Below, in pieces: positions 52,698 through 61,688 of a stretch of DNA of 64,000 bases. Each line of letters opens with the position of its first letter. Position 1 is the stretch's first letter. The stretch comes from DASSUW01 sp963844405 (lineage in GTDB: Bacteria > Actinomycetota > Thermoleophilia > Solirubrobacterales > Solirubrobacteraceae). The stretch is taken from contig CAWJNZ010000007.1 of assembly GCA_963844405.1 (NCBI GenBank), positions 806,001 to 870,000 of the forward strand. Reading direction: 5' to 3'. A program made the translations under genes and the position numbers. The notes beneath the pieces are model-generated. The model was not told the origin of the DNA. It saw only the letters and a list, made by a program, of their open reading frames with translations, and ran no database searches.

Positions 52698-55401
52698 ACC
52701 GGCACGACGGCGCCAGCTCGCACGCGCGCGCCGCCCAGGCGTCGGGGTCGGTGTCGAACACCACCGTCCCCGACTCGAGGACGCCGGTGACGAGGAGCCT
52801 GCGGCCGTCGGGCGAGAACTGCGCCGTGGGGAACAGGCTCTCGCTGCCGACGAACAGGGGCTCGTCGCCCAGCCGCCGTCGCGCAGGCACGTCCCAGAGC
52901 TCGACGACCGTCCGCGTGACGTCCGCGGTGCCGGTGCGCGACGCGACCGTGGCGAGCCGGCGCCCGTCCGCGCTGATCGCGAACGCGTCGACGCCCTCGC
53001 CGACGCGGACCGCGCCGAGCCGGCGCGCGGTGCGCGGGTCGAGGAGCTCGATCGCAGCGGCCCTCAGCACTCCGAGCCGGTCACCCGTGGCGTTGAACGC
53101 GGTCGCGGTCTCCTTCAACGTGGCGACGCGGCGGCGCCGCTCGACGTCCCACAGCTCGGTCGGGTGCTCGCCCGTCACGACCACGAAGCGACCGTCCGGG
53201 CTGAGGTCCGCGTAGTACGTCTTGGGCCTGAACGTGAGCAGCCGATCGCCGGCCGAGAGCCGGATCCGGTTGCGGCGCTGCCCGGCGACCACGAGGCGGT
53301 CGCCCTGCGCGACGGCCGCGTCGACCGACACGCCGAGCTCGGGCGCCACGGCACGCGAGCTGCCGTTCGCGCTCCAGACGCGCGCGGGCTCGTCCTCGCT
53401 GTAGAGGTGCGCGCAGCACGTCACGAGGCGCCCGTCGCCGAGGAAGACGAAGCCGCCGGCGTCCACGGGCGGCGTGAGCGGCGAGCCCGGGCGGCCGCCG
53501 TCCGTGCGCCACCACCGGGCTCGCATGCGGCCGTCGAGCGCGACGATGCGCTCGCCGGAGGGATCGAACGCGGGCGTCGCGAGATCGTTCACGCCGCGGA
53601 GGCGCCGGACCAGCTGCCAGGGCCTGTCGACGTCGCGCACGGTCACCGTGCCGTCGGAGGCGAGCGTGAGCAGGCGCCCGTCGTCGCCCACCGTGGCCCC
53701 GAGCTCGGCGCCCACGGGGGGGAACCGGCTCAGCCGGCGGCCTTTGGCGGCGTCCCAGACCGTCACGCCCGCCGCATCGACGACGGCCAGCCGGCGCCCG
53801 CTCGGGCTGAAGGCCAGCGCCGCGACTGCGCCGCGGCCGGTCCGCAGCACTCGCAGCCGTCTGCCGGTCTCCGGGTCGCGGATCTCCACGCGCCCGTCGT
53901 CGGCACCGCCGACGGCCAGCAGCGGCCGACGTCCCGCTGCAATCGCGATGGCGCCGTGGCTTCCGGCGCCGCCGACCCGCAAGCTGAGGCTCGGGCGCCC
54001 GGGCACCACGCGCGGACGCGCACGGATCCGATCCAGCCGCCAGATGACGACCTCCCCCGACAGCGCGCCGGCCGCGGCGAGGTGCCGCGCGCCGAGCGCC
54101 AGCGTCCACCCGCCGGAGCCGGCCTCGACCGGCGCGCGCAGCCGCGTCGTGTGCCGCCCGTCCCACAGCGACACGGCGGCGCGCGGCCCGGACCAGGCGA
54201 GCCGGCGGCCGCCAGGCGCGAAGGACGGGCTCCCCGCCGCGACGGGAGCGGCGTACTCGTACCGCGGCGGCCGCGGACCCGCCCGCACGACGATGCGCCT
54301 GCGCCCGCTCGCCAGGTCCCAGATAACCATCCTCCCCCGCTCCCCTCCGAGCGCCATGCGCGCGCCCGAAGGATCCAGCGCCAGGTCGGCGGCGTCGAAC
54401 TTCGTCGGGGCGACGACGACCTCGCCGGCGATCAGATCGTGCACGCTGACGGTGCCGGCGTCGAGGTCCGCGAGGGCCACGCGGCCTCCGTCGGCGCTGA
54501 ACCGGGCGAGGTCGGCGGGCCTGCTGGGCGCGATGGCGACGAGGCTCGGTGCCGCCTTCAGGCCGACCAGCAGGGCGTCGCGCGCCTGGCTCGTGCGCTC
54601 GATGCGCCACGCGCGCACCGCCTGCCCGAGCGCGGCGTCCAGCCGCCCGTCGCGGACCGCCACCGCCGACTGGGCGGCGAGCTGGCGTGACGTCGCCACG
54701 CGCGCCTCCTGCTCGGCGCGGTCGCGCTCGCGGTCGGCGCGGTCGGCGGCCCGGATCGCGAGCACGGCCGCCACCGCCGCGGCGGCGGTCAGCGCGACGA
54801 GCAGCACGCCGGCGCTGCGCGCGATCAGCAGCGTGCGCCGGTGCTGGCGGACCTCCTCGCCGATCATGTCGTCCTTCGCGCGACCGTTGAGCGGCGCCGC
54901 GACGTCGGCCACCGCGTTGCGGAAGCGCGGATCCCGGAGCGAGAGGTGCTCGGACGTCGCGGCGAAGCGCAGGTCGGTGTAGCGCGGCTCCTCGGCGTAC
55001 GCGCCGGCGAGCGCGCGCGGCAGCGCGGTCGTGCGCTCCCAGTCGAAATCGCCCGCGCGCTCGTCCCAGGCGATCTCGCCCTCGGTGAGCACGAGCAGCA
55101 GCCGTGCGCGCTCGCGGTGCTCGAGCCAGTACGCGACCTCGCGGCCGACCCACTCGGAGGCGGCCGCGCCGGGGGAGGCGAGCAGGACGAAGAACTCGGT
55201 CCGGTCGAGGGCGCCGGTCAGGGAGCTCCAGAGGCCCGGGTTGGCCGACAGGCTCGCGTCGTCGCGGAAGACGCGGATCGCGCGCAGCCGGTACCACGGC
55301 TTGCCGAAGCGCTCGAGCGCGCCCTTCAGGCGGGGCGCCAGCCGCCCGTCGACCGCCCGGCTGTAGGAGATGAACGCGGCGTAGGCGGGGCCCGCCGCCA
55401 T
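52660..55401 (-). CDS. TIR domain-membrane helix-WD40 repeat protein (candidate NAD+-cleaving immune sensor)
   Basis: 913 residues. TIR domain 5-150: YAAFISYSRAVDGRLAPRLK, IRVFRDDASLSANP, FFVLLASPGAAASEWVGREV; Glu88 sits four residues after Trp84, where catalytic TIR NADases hold their glutamate. A membrane helix (about 196-216, SAGVLLVALTAAAAVAAVLA) and a short coiled coil follow. A linker (SQLAAQ-type, then DAALGQAVRAWRIERTSQAR) leads into 10 or so WD40 blades (LAFSPSGRRLAVVDAAGVTV). Intact frame throughout. It starts at ATG 55401, overlapping the SLATT stop in TGATG, so it is coupled to SLATT and SLOG. Probably triggered through WD40, producing a nucleotide signal. Function inferred. Confidence 0.85.
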   Translation of the reverse strand: MAAGPAYAAFISYSRAVDGRLAPRLKGALERFGKPWYRLRAIRVFRDDASLSANPGLWSSLTGALDRTEFFVLLASPGAAASEWVGREVAYWLEHRERARLLLVLTEGEIAWDERAGDFDWERTTALPRALAGAYAEEPRYTDLRFAATSEHLSLRDPRFRNAVADVAAPLNGRAKDDMIGEEVRQHRRTLLIARSAGVLLVALTAAAAVAAVLAIRAADRADRERDRAEQEARVATSRQLAAQSAVAVRDGRLDAALGQAVRAWRIERTSQARDALLVGLKAAPSLVAIAPSRPADLARFSADGGRVALADLDAGTVSVHDLIAGEVVVAPTKFDAADLALDPSGARMALGGERGRMVIWDLASGRRRIVVRAGPRPPRYEYAAPVAAGSPSFAPGGRRLAWSGPRAAVSLWDGRHTTRLRAPVEAGSGGWTLALGARHLAAAGALSGEVVIWRLDRIRARPRVVPGRPSLSLRVGGAGSHGAIAIAAGRRPLLAVGGADDGRVEIRDPETGRRLRVLRTGRGAVAALAFSPSGRRLAVVDAAGVTVWDAAKGRRLSRFPPVGAELGATVGDDGRLLTLASDGTVTVRDVDRPWQLVRRLRGVNDLATPAFDPSGERIVALDGRMRARWWRTDGGRPGSPLTPPVDAGGFVFLGDGRLVTCCAHLYSEDEPARVWSANGSSRAVAPELGVSVDAAVAQGDRLVVAGQRRNRIRLSAGDRLLTFRPKTYYADLSPDGRFVVVTGEHPTELWDVERRRRVATLKETATAFNATGDRLGVLRAAAIELLDPRTARRLGAVRVGEGVDAFAISADGRRLATVASRTGTADVTRTVVELWDVPARRRLGDEPLFVGSESLFPTAQFSPDGRRLLVTGVLESGTVVFDTDPDAWAARACELAPSCRSTPDAAASAARG

Positions 55402-55997
55402 CAGTCCTCCTGGTTGCCCTGCCCCTGCTGGCGCTCGGCGGCGACCTCGCTGATGAAGACGTCGGTCTCCTCCTGCAGGATCGCCTCGATACGGCGCGAG
55501 AACCGCGGGAACGCGCTCTCGTGCGTGGCGCCGGCCCGCCCGTAGCCGTCGGTCAGCTCGAAGTAGCGCCAGCCCTCGGCCTTGAGCCGCTCGACGTTGC
55601 GCCGGTAGTGCTGCCAGCGCTCGCCGAAGTGGAAGAACTGCTCGATCGCCGCGGAGACCGCGACGATCAGGCTGAGGCCGACCGTGGCCGCCTCCACCCA
55701 TCCGTCGTCGCTGCTGAGCCCGATCAGCACCGGCACGATCACGGCGCCCACGACGGTGATGAGCCGCAGGCGCACGTAGTGCCGGCGCGCCTCGTCGGCC
55801 TTGCCCTCCATCCACACGAGCTGGTCGACGTAGCGCGAGCGCATGTAGCGCTTGCGCAACGGCTCGAGCTCGAGCCCGTCGGCAATCGAGCCGAACTCTC
55901 CCTTGAGCCAGTCGAGATACGCGTTGGCCTTCTTGCGCCGCAGCGACAGCCGGCGGCGCGGCGTGGTCGCAGCGACGGGCTCCGCGTGCACGTTCAT
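55401..55997 (-). CDS. SLATT-superfamily (DUF4231) two-helix membrane protein
   Basis: 198 residues, the DUF4231 form of SLATT: an N-terminal basic arm, RSRYVDQLVWMEGKADEARR, helix 1 (about 78-94, LITVVGAVIVPVLIGL), helix 2 (about 103-123, AATVGLSLIVAVSAAIEQFF), then the family C terminus FGERWQHYRRNVERLKAEGW, FELTDGYG and FSRRIEAILQEETDVFI. SLATT proteins are predicted pore-forming effectors of nucleotide-activated defence systems. It is flanked by a SLOG sensor upstream (ATGA overlap) and TIR-WD40 downstream (TGATG overlap). No other recognised function. Confidence 0.85.
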   Translation of the reverse strand: MNVHAEPVAATTPRRRLSLRRKKANAYLDWLKGEFGSIADGLELEPLRKRYMRSRYVDQLVWMEGKADEARRHYVRLRLITVVGAVIVPVLIGLSSDDGWVEAATVGLSLIVAVSAAIEQFFHFGERWQHYRRNVERLKAEGWRYFELTDGYGRAGATHESAFPRFSRRIEAILQEETDVFISEVAAERQQGQGNQED

Positions 55998-56659
55998 CGT
56001 CCCTCCAGGATCGGGCCGAGGGCTTGCGCCAGGGAGCCGGGCTGCACCGCCTCGACAAGACCGCTCGCGCGCAAGGCGTCGAGCCGCGGCCCGCGCATGC
56101 CGCCTGCCAGCGCGTCGGCCGCCCGGCCGGTGCCGTCCACGACGACGACGCGCCGCCCCGCGGCCACGCTCGCCTCGACGTCCGTGAGCGCGATGTCACC
56201 GCCCTCGATCAGCACGGTCACCGACGGCCGGGACCCGGCGAGCGCGCCGGCGGCCGCGGCCAGCCACGGCGTCTCGTCGCCCCAGTCGCGGCCCGGGACC
56301 AGCAGCAGGTGCGTGTGGTGTGGCTCGATCTCCGCCTCCGGCCCGACGAGCGCCTCGACGACGACGCCGAGCAGCGGGAACGCCGCCGCGTCGTCCTCCG
56401 CGTGCGCCCGGCCGACGAGTCCGACGACGCCGGCGTCGGTCGCCCCGTCGACGATCGCGGCGCCGGAGCGGGCCACCACCGGGACGAGCTCGTCGGCGAA
56501 CACGCCGCGCAGGCGCTCGCCGTCCTCGAGGCCGGCGGCCCCTCCCACGAGCGCGACGACCGGCCGCGGCGTGCCGAGGCCCAGGCGGCGCAGCGCGTCC
56601 GGCAGCTCGCCGGGTTCGGCGACCCGCACCGAGGGAATGCCGGGCGCCACCGGGGCCAT
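55994..56659 (-). CDS. SLOG-fold nucleotide sensor of the LSDAT (TRPM-like) class
   Basis: 221 residues. The sequence VVALVGGAAGLEDGERLRGV, IVDGATDAGVVGLVGRAHA, then EIEPHHTHLLLVPGRDWGD, SVTVLIEGGDIALTDVEASV and VVVVDGTGRAADALAGG matches the LSDAT form of the SLOG (Rossmann-like) fold, known from TRPM channel N termini and bacterial proteins coupled to SLATT. In characterised TRPM2-type proteins it binds ADP-ribose-like nucleotides; bacterial SLOG members read NAD-derived signals. ATG 56659 fits the fold; GTG 56674 would add five residues. It is the first gene of the operon, divergent from sdhA. Confidence 0.82.
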   Translation of the reverse strand: MAPVAPGIPSVRVAEPGELPDALRRLGLGTPRPVVALVGGAAGLEDGERLRGVFADELVPVVARSGAAIVDGATDAGVVGLVGRAHAEDDAAAFPLLGVVVEALVGPEAEIEPHHTHLLLVPGRDWGDETPWLAAAAGALAGSRPSVTVLIEGGDIALTDVEASVAAGRRVVVVDGTGRAADALAGGMRGPRLDALRASGLVEAVQPGSLAQALGPILEGR

Positions 56660-56743
56660 GGCGCACGTTCCCACACGGCGCCGGGGCGCTGCAACCCCGG
56701 TGCGCGACGCTCCCGCGGTCGAGGGTCATAGACTCCGCCCCCC

Positions 56744-58435
56744 ATGCCCGCCCACGACGTCCTGATCATCGGTGCCGGCCTTGCCGGGCAGCGCGCTGCG
56801 CTCGCTGCGGCCCGCGAGGGCGCGACGGTGGCCATCATGTCCAAGGTCCACCCCGTCCGCTCGCACTCCAACGCGGCGGCCGGCGGCATCAACGCGGCGC
56901 TCAACCCCGACGACTCGTGGGAGTCGCACGCCTTCGACACCGTCAAGGGCTCCGACTACCTCGGCGACCAGGACGCGATCGAGATCATGTGCCGGGAGGC
57001 GCCCGACGAGGTGCTCTGGCTCGAGCACTCCGGCGTCACCTTCCACCGCAGCGAGACCGGCCACCTCGGCACGCGCGCCTTCGGCGGCGCCTCCGCCGCC
57101 CGCACGTACTACGTGGCCGACATCACCGGCCAGGCCCTGCTGCACGTGCTCTACGAGCAGCTGATGAAGCACCACGAGCAGATCGACCGCTACGAGGAGT
57201 GGTTCGTCACCGCGCTCGTGCAGGACGACGCCGGCGAGTGCTGCGGCGCGATCGCCCGCAACATCCGCGACGGCGCGATGGAGCTGTTCGCCGCCAAGGC
57301 CACGATCCAGGCCTCGGGCGGCGCCGGCCAGTGCTTCAAGCCGACCACCAACGCGCTCATCTGCACCGGCGACGGCATCGCCCAGAGCTACCGCATCGGC
57401 GCCCCGCTGATGGACATGGAGATGATCCAGTACCACCCGACCACGCTGGCCGGGAACGGGATCCTCATCACCGAGGGCGCGCGCGGCGAGGGCGCCCACC
57501 TCTACAACGCCGAGGGCGAGCGCTTCATGGAGAAGTACGCGCCCAACAAGATGGAGCTCGCCTCGCGCGACGTCGTCTCGCGCGCCGAGCAGACCGAGAT
57601 CAACGAGGGCCGCGGCTATCCCGACGGCACCGTGGCGCTCGACATCACGAAGGTGCCGCGCAAGCGCACGCTCGAGGCGCTGCGCGAGATCGTCAACATC
57701 GGGCGCGACTTCGCGGGCGTCGACATCACGCGCGAGCCGATCCACATCCGCCCCGGCTGCCACTACATCATGGGCGGCGTCAAGACCGACATCTGGGGCG
57801 CCACGCCGATCCCGGGCCTGTACGCGGCCGGCGAGGTCGCCTGCGTCTCCGTCCACGGCGGCAACCGCCTGGGCGCCAACTCGCTGCTCGACACGCTGAT
57901 CTTCGGCCGCCGCTCCGGCGAGCACGCCGCCAAGCGCGCCCTCGGCATGGCGATGCCGACCGTCTCCGCCGCCGCGCTCCAGTCCGAGCAGCGGACGATC
58001 GACTCGATCATGCGCCGGGCCGCGTCCGGCGGTCGCCGCATCTCCGAGATCAAGGACGAGCTCGGCACGATGATGAACGAGAAGTGCGCGGTGTTCCGCG
58101 ACGAGGCCGGCCTCTCCGAGGCGCTCGAGATCGTCCGGCGGCTCAAGGACGAGGCGGGCAGCGCCTGCATCGACGACCGCGGCACGGTCTTCAACCAGGA
58201 CGTTCTCGGCGCCATCGAGCTGGGGTACATGCTCGACTGTGCGGAGTGCATCGTGATCGCGGCCCTGGAGCGCAAGGAGTCGCGCGGCGCCCAGTTCCGC
58301 CTCGACTTCCCGAAGCGCAACGACGACGAGTGGCTCAAGCACATCGACCTGTCGGTCGACGCCGGCGGACCGCCCAAGGTGTCCTACTCGCCGGTCACGA
58401 TCACGAAGTGGGAGCCCCAGGAGCGGACGTACTAG
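56744..58435 (+). CDS. sdhA: Succinate dehydrogenase flavoprotein subunit
   Basis: 563 residues. FAD-binding VLIIGAGLAGQRAALAAARE, the flavin-His motif PVRSHSNAAAGGINAAL, the active-site region GHLGTRAFGG, then MIQYHPTTLAGNGILITEGA, the catalytic Arg in LASRDVVSRAEQTEI, and the C-terminal SVHGGNRLGANSLLDTLIFG. It oxidises succinate to fumarate and passes electrons to SdhB. ATG 56744 lies 85 bases from the divergent SLOG start. It leads sdhA-sdhB-sdhE. Confidence 0.96.
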   Translation: MPAHDVLIIGAGLAGQRAALAAAREGATVAIMSKVHPVRSHSNAAAGGINAALNPDDSWESHAFDTVKGSDYLGDQDAIEIMCREAPDEVLWLEHSGVTFHRSETGHLGTRAFGGASAARTYYVADITGQALLHVLYEQLMKHHEQIDRYEEWFVTALVQDDAGECCGAIARNIRDGAMELFAAKATIQASGGAGQCFKPTTNALICTGDGIAQSYRIGAPLMDMEMIQYHPTTLAGNGILITEGARGEGAHLYNAEGERFMEKYAPNKMELASRDVVSRAEQTEINEGRGYPDGTVALDITKVPRKRTLEALREIVNIGRDFAGVDITREPIHIRPGCHYIMGGVKTDIWGATPIPGLYAAGEVACVSVHGGNRLGANSLLDTLIFGRRSGEHAAKRALGMAMPTVSAAALQSEQRTIDSIMRRAASGGRRISEIKDELGTMMNEKCAVFRDEAGLSEALEIVRRLKDEAGSACIDDRGTVFNQDVLGAIELGYMLDCAECIVIAALERKESRGAQFRLDFPKRNDDEWLKHIDLSVDAGGPPKVSYSPVTITKWEPQERTY

Positions 58436-58444
58436 TGAACCACG

Positions 58445-59503
58445 ATGTCTGAATACACCCTGAGAATCCGCCGGTACTCGCCGGAGTCCGGCGATGCGGC
58501 CTACTGGGACGACTTCACGATCGACCTCGACGGCCACCGCTCCGTGCTCGACGGCATCCTCCAGGCGCGCGACCAGCAGGACGGGTCGATCGGCATCCGC
58601 TGCTCCTGCCGGGCGGCGATCTGCGGCTCGTGCGGCGTCCGCATCAACGGGCGGCCGACGCTGGCGTGCCATACCCACCTCGACAAGGCGGCCGAGACGG
58701 CGCCCGACGGCGCGATCGTCGTCGAGCCGATGGGCAACATGCCCGTCCTCAAGGACCTGATCGTCGACATGGACGCGGTGCACTGGAAGAAGATGCAGCG
58801 CGTCACGCCGTGGCTGCTGCCCGAGGGCCCGCCACCGGAGCGCGAGTACATCGTGCCGCCCGAGTCGATGATCGACGTCACGCAGACGATGGCCTGCATC
58901 CAGTGCGGCGCCTGCGTGTCGGACTGCCTGTCGATGGAGGTCGACCCCGGCTTCATCGGCCCGGCGGCGCTCGCCAAGGCCTACCGCTTCGTCGGCGACC
59001 CGCGCGACGGCAAGCAGTACGAGCGGCTGAAGGACCTCTCGGAGGACCCGCAGGGCATCTACGACTGCACGCACTGCTTCAACTGCATCGAGGCGTGCCC
59101 CAAGGGCGTCGCCCCGATGAGCCAGATCATGCGGCTGCGGCGGATCGCAGGCGCGGACCACGAGATCGAGGACCGCAACAACGGCCACCGGCACGAGAAG
59201 GCGTTCGTGAAGAACATCGAGCGCAACGGCCTGCTGCACGAGGCCGACCTGCTGCCCGACTCCTACGGCGGCAAGTTCCACCCGCGCGCGGTGCCCGAGC
59301 TGCTCAACTCGCTGCCCGTGATCCTCAAGGGGCTCCAGCGCCGGAAGGTGACGCCGGCCAAGGCCCTGCTGCACCAGCACAAGGCGCCCAAGGACGTCAA
59401 GCGCATCTTCCAGCAGGTGCACGAGAAGTCGGACCGCTACGAGCTCAACCTGTACGTCGTCGGCTACGAGGACGACGCGGACGAAGAGAGGAGCCCGGAG
59501 TGA
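58445..59503 (+). CDS. sdhB: Succinate dehydrogenase iron-sulfur subunit with C-terminal extension
   Basis: 352 residues, about 100 more than standard SdhB. The 2Fe-2S domain is IRCSCRAAICGSCGVRING then LACHTHLDKA; the [4Fe-4S]/[3Fe-4S] clusters are ACIQCGACVSDCLSMEVDPG and DCTHCFNCIEACPKGVAPMS. Residues after about 235 (ADHEIEDRNNGHRHEKAFVK ... LNLYVVGYEDDADEERSPE) are a hydrophilic extension common to enzymes that use an SdhE-type partner instead of a CD anchor. It starts at ATG 58445, nine bases after sdhA; its stop overlaps the next gene's GTG. Confidence 0.93.
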   Translation: MSEYTLRIRRYSPESGDAAYWDDFTIDLDGHRSVLDGILQARDQQDGSIGIRCSCRAAICGSCGVRINGRPTLACHTHLDKAAETAPDGAIVVEPMGNMPVLKDLIVDMDAVHWKKMQRVTPWLLPEGPPPEREYIVPPESMIDVTQTMACIQCGACVSDCLSMEVDPGFIGPAALAKAYRFVGDPRDGKQYERLKDLSEDPQGIYDCTHCFNCIEACPKGVAPMSQIMRLRRIAGADHEIEDRNNGHRHEKAFVKNIERNGLLHEADLLPDSYGGKFHPRAVPELLNSLPVILKGLQRRKVTPAKALLHQHKAPKDVKRIFQQVHEKSDRYELNLYVVGYEDDADEERSPE

Positions 59504-60408
59504 AGGTCGCCTACTGGCCGGGGTGCGTGAGCCGCGGCTTCACCCCGGAGCTGCACGGCTCGATGGCCAAGGTCGCCCCGCTGCTGGACATCGAGCTCGT
59601 CGAGCTCGACCGCGCGGCGTGCTGCGGCGCCGGCGTCATCGCCGAGCACAACCAGGAGCTCGCGGACACCCTGAACGCGCGCACCTTCGCCTTGGCGCAG
59701 CAGGTCGACGGGGCCGACCTGATGATGAACATCTGCTCGACCTGCCAGGGCGCGCAGAGCGAGTGCCAGGAGCGGCTCGACGCCAACGGCGAGTACCGCG
59801 AGCACGTCAACCGGACGCTGTCGGGCGAGGGGCTGCGCTACGAGAAGGGCATCACCAACAAGCACTTCCTGTGGCTGATGGTCGAGGAGATCGGGCTCGA
59901 CACGGTGCGCGCGAAGGTCACGCGGCCGCTGACCGACCTGCGCGTCGGCCCGTTCTACGGCTGCTACATCGTGCGGCCGACGGACCGGCTGGGCATCTCG
60001 CGCGAGCACCCGCGCGACGTCTACCTGCACCAGCTGATCGACGCGCTCGGCGGCACCGTGGTCGACTACGCGGGCCAGTACAAGTGCTGCGGCTTCCCGA
60101 TCATCACCATGAACAAGGAAGCGTCGTTGAAGCAGGCCGGCCGCCATCTCGGCGACGCGCTGGACGCCGAGGCCGACTGCCTGGTCACGCCGTGCCCGCT
60201 CTGCCACCTCAACCTCGACCTCCAGCAGCCCGGCGCCGAGCGGCTCGTCGGCCGTGAGCTGGGCATGCCGGTGCTGCACCTGCCGCAGCTGGTGGGGCTG
60301 GCCTTCGGGCTCGACCCGAAGGAGCTGGGCATGAGCAAGCACGTCGTCCGGCCGACCTCGGTCATCGATTGGTCGACCTCCGTCGTCGGAAGCGTCGCCG
60401 CAGCGTAA
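59500..60408 (+). CDS. sdhE: SdhE/heterodisulfide-reductase-B-like CCG-domain subunit of succinate:quinone reductase
   Basis: 302 residues with two CCG domains: CVSRGF ... RAACCGAGVI ... NICSTCQGAQ, and GCYIV ... YKCCGFPII ... TPCPLCHLNL, the cysteine pattern CX(n)CCGX(n)CXXC that binds a noncubane iron-sulfur cluster in HdrB. In type E succinate:quinone reductases this subunit replaces the SdhC/D membrane anchor. No SdhC or SdhD gene is present here, which supports that type. It starts at GTG 59500, overlapping the sdhB stop. Confidence 0.9.
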   Translation: MKVAYWPGCVSRGFTPELHGSMAKVAPLLDIELVELDRAACCGAGVIAEHNQELADTLNARTFALAQQVDGADLMMNICSTCQGAQSECQERLDANGEYREHVNRTLSGEGLRYEKGITNKHFLWLMVEEIGLDTVRAKVTRPLTDLRVGPFYGCYIVRPTDRLGISREHPRDVYLHQLIDALGGTVVDYAGQYKCCGFPIITMNKEASLKQAGRHLGDALDAEADCLVTPCPLCHLNLDLQQPGAERLVGRELGMPVLHLPQLVGLAFGLDPKELGMSKHVVRPTSVIDWSTSVVGSVAAA

Positions 60409-61688
60409 GCGCGGCCGTCGCCTGGCCCGTGGGGCTGGGCGCGGCGCTCGCCGCGCGGTACGGCACCGAGTCGCTGCGCCATCGGCGCGAGAGCGGCCAC
60501 GGCTACGACCTCCACGGCACCGACGAGCTCGACGTCCGCGACCCCGCCTTCCTGCGCGCGGCGGAGGCACTGACCGGCGCGCCGATCTCGTGGGGCGACG
60601 ACGTCGAGCTGCTGATCAACGGCGACGCGATCTTCCCCTGCTACCTCGACACGATCCGGAGCGCCGAGCGGACGCTCTGCCTGCTCACGTACGTGTACTG
60701 GCGCGGGGACATCGCCAGCGACGTGGCCGAGGCGCTGTGCGAGCGCGCCCGCGCGGGGGTCGAGGTCAACGTGATCATCGACGCCGTCGGCGGGCTGAAG
60801 ATCGAGCGCGCGCTCGTGCAGGAGATGGCCGACGCCGGCGTGCGGCTCTCGAAGTTCCGGCCGCCGAAGCCGTACGCCGCGCGCCGCGTGGCCAACCGGA
60901 CGCACCGCAAGATCCTCGTGGCCGACGGCCGCGTGGGGCTGACGGGAGGCGTCGGCATCGCCGAGGAGTGGACGGGCGACGCCCAGGATCCCGACCACTG
61001 GCGCGACACCCACGTGCGCGTCCGCGGCCCGGTCGTGCGCGGCCTGTTCGGCGCCTTCGCCGAGAACTGGCTCGAGGCGACCGGCGAGGTGCTGGCCGGC
61101 GAGGGCTATCTGCCGGACCTGCCGCAGTCCGAGGGGGGCGGGCCGATGATGGTCGTCCGCTCGAGCGCCGGGGTGGGCGACACCAACGTCGAGGCCCTGT
61201 ACTACCTGGCGATCGCCGCCGCGCGCGAGACGCTCGACCTCACGGCCGCCTACTTCGTCCCCCGCCCCGCATTCATCGACGCGCTGTGCGACGCCGCCCG
61301 GCGCGACGTCCGCGTGCGGGTGCTCGTGCCCGGCCCGCACATCGACAAGCCGCCGGTGCGGGTGGCGGGGCGCGTGAGCTACGACCAGCTGCTCGACTGC
61401 GGGGTCGAGGTCTACGAGTACCAGCCGACGATGCTGCACGCGAAGTCGATGACCGTCGACGGCGCGTGGTCCTCGGTCGGGTCGGTCAACTTCGACAACC
61501 GCTCGTTCCAGCTGCACGACGAGGCCACGCTGTGCGTGATGTCCGACGAGTTCGCCGGCCGGCTCACGGACCAGTTCGAGCGCGACCTCGAGCGCTCCGA
61601 CCGCATCGAGCCCGGCCGCTGGACCGGCCGCGGGCCGATCCAGCGCGCGAGCGAGTCGGCTCTGAAGCTGGCGCGCAGGGAGCTCTGA
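60369..61688 (+). CDS. Phospholipase D family (cardiolipin synthase-like) protein
   Basis: 439 residues from a TTG at 60369, overlapping the SdhE gene by 40 bases; GTG 60429 is a possible later start. Two HKD-type motifs: THRKILVADGRVGLTGGVGI and LHAKSMTVDGAWSSVGSVNF, each with the HxKxxxxD pattern. SYDQLLDCGVEVYEYQPTML and FDNRSFQLHDEATLC are typical of cardiolipin synthase-like proteins, which join two phosphatidylglycerols. A short hydrophobic stretch (VAWPVGLGAALAARYG) at the N terminus could anchor it. The role could also be a phosphodiesterase on another lipid. Confidence 0.85.
   Translation: MVDLRRRKRRRSVSAAVAWPVGLGAALAARYGTESLRHRRESGHGYDLHGTDELDVRDPAFLRAAEALTGAPISWGDDVELLINGDAIFPCYLDTIRSAERTLCLLTYVYWRGDIASDVAEALCERARAGVEVNVIIDAVGGLKIERALVQEMADAGVRLSKFRPPKPYAARRVANRTHRKILVADGRVGLTGGVGIAEEWTGDAQDPDHWRDTHVRVRGPVVRGLFGAFAENWLEATGEVLAGEGYLPDLPQSEGGGPMMVVRSSAGVGDTNVEALYYLAIAAARETLDLTAAYFVPRPAFIDALCDAARRDVRVRVLVPGPHIDKPPVRVAGRVSYDQLLDCGVEVYEYQPTMLHAKSMTVDGAWSSVGSVNFDNRSFQLHDEATLCVMSDEFAGRLTDQFERDLERSDRIEPGRWTGRGPIQRASESALKLARREL

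Noticed and set aside
55994..56674. Simple hypothetical or cation-channel gene instead of SLOG
   Set aside because: No membrane helix, and the order of motifs GGAAGL, DGATDAG, EPHHTH, WGDE, EGGD and DGTGRAAD matches the LSDAT class.
60352..60395. Possible repeat of ACCTC(G/C)GTC at the end of sdhE
   Set aside because: It lies in coding sequence and the match is short; not related to the 28-base dyad repeat.
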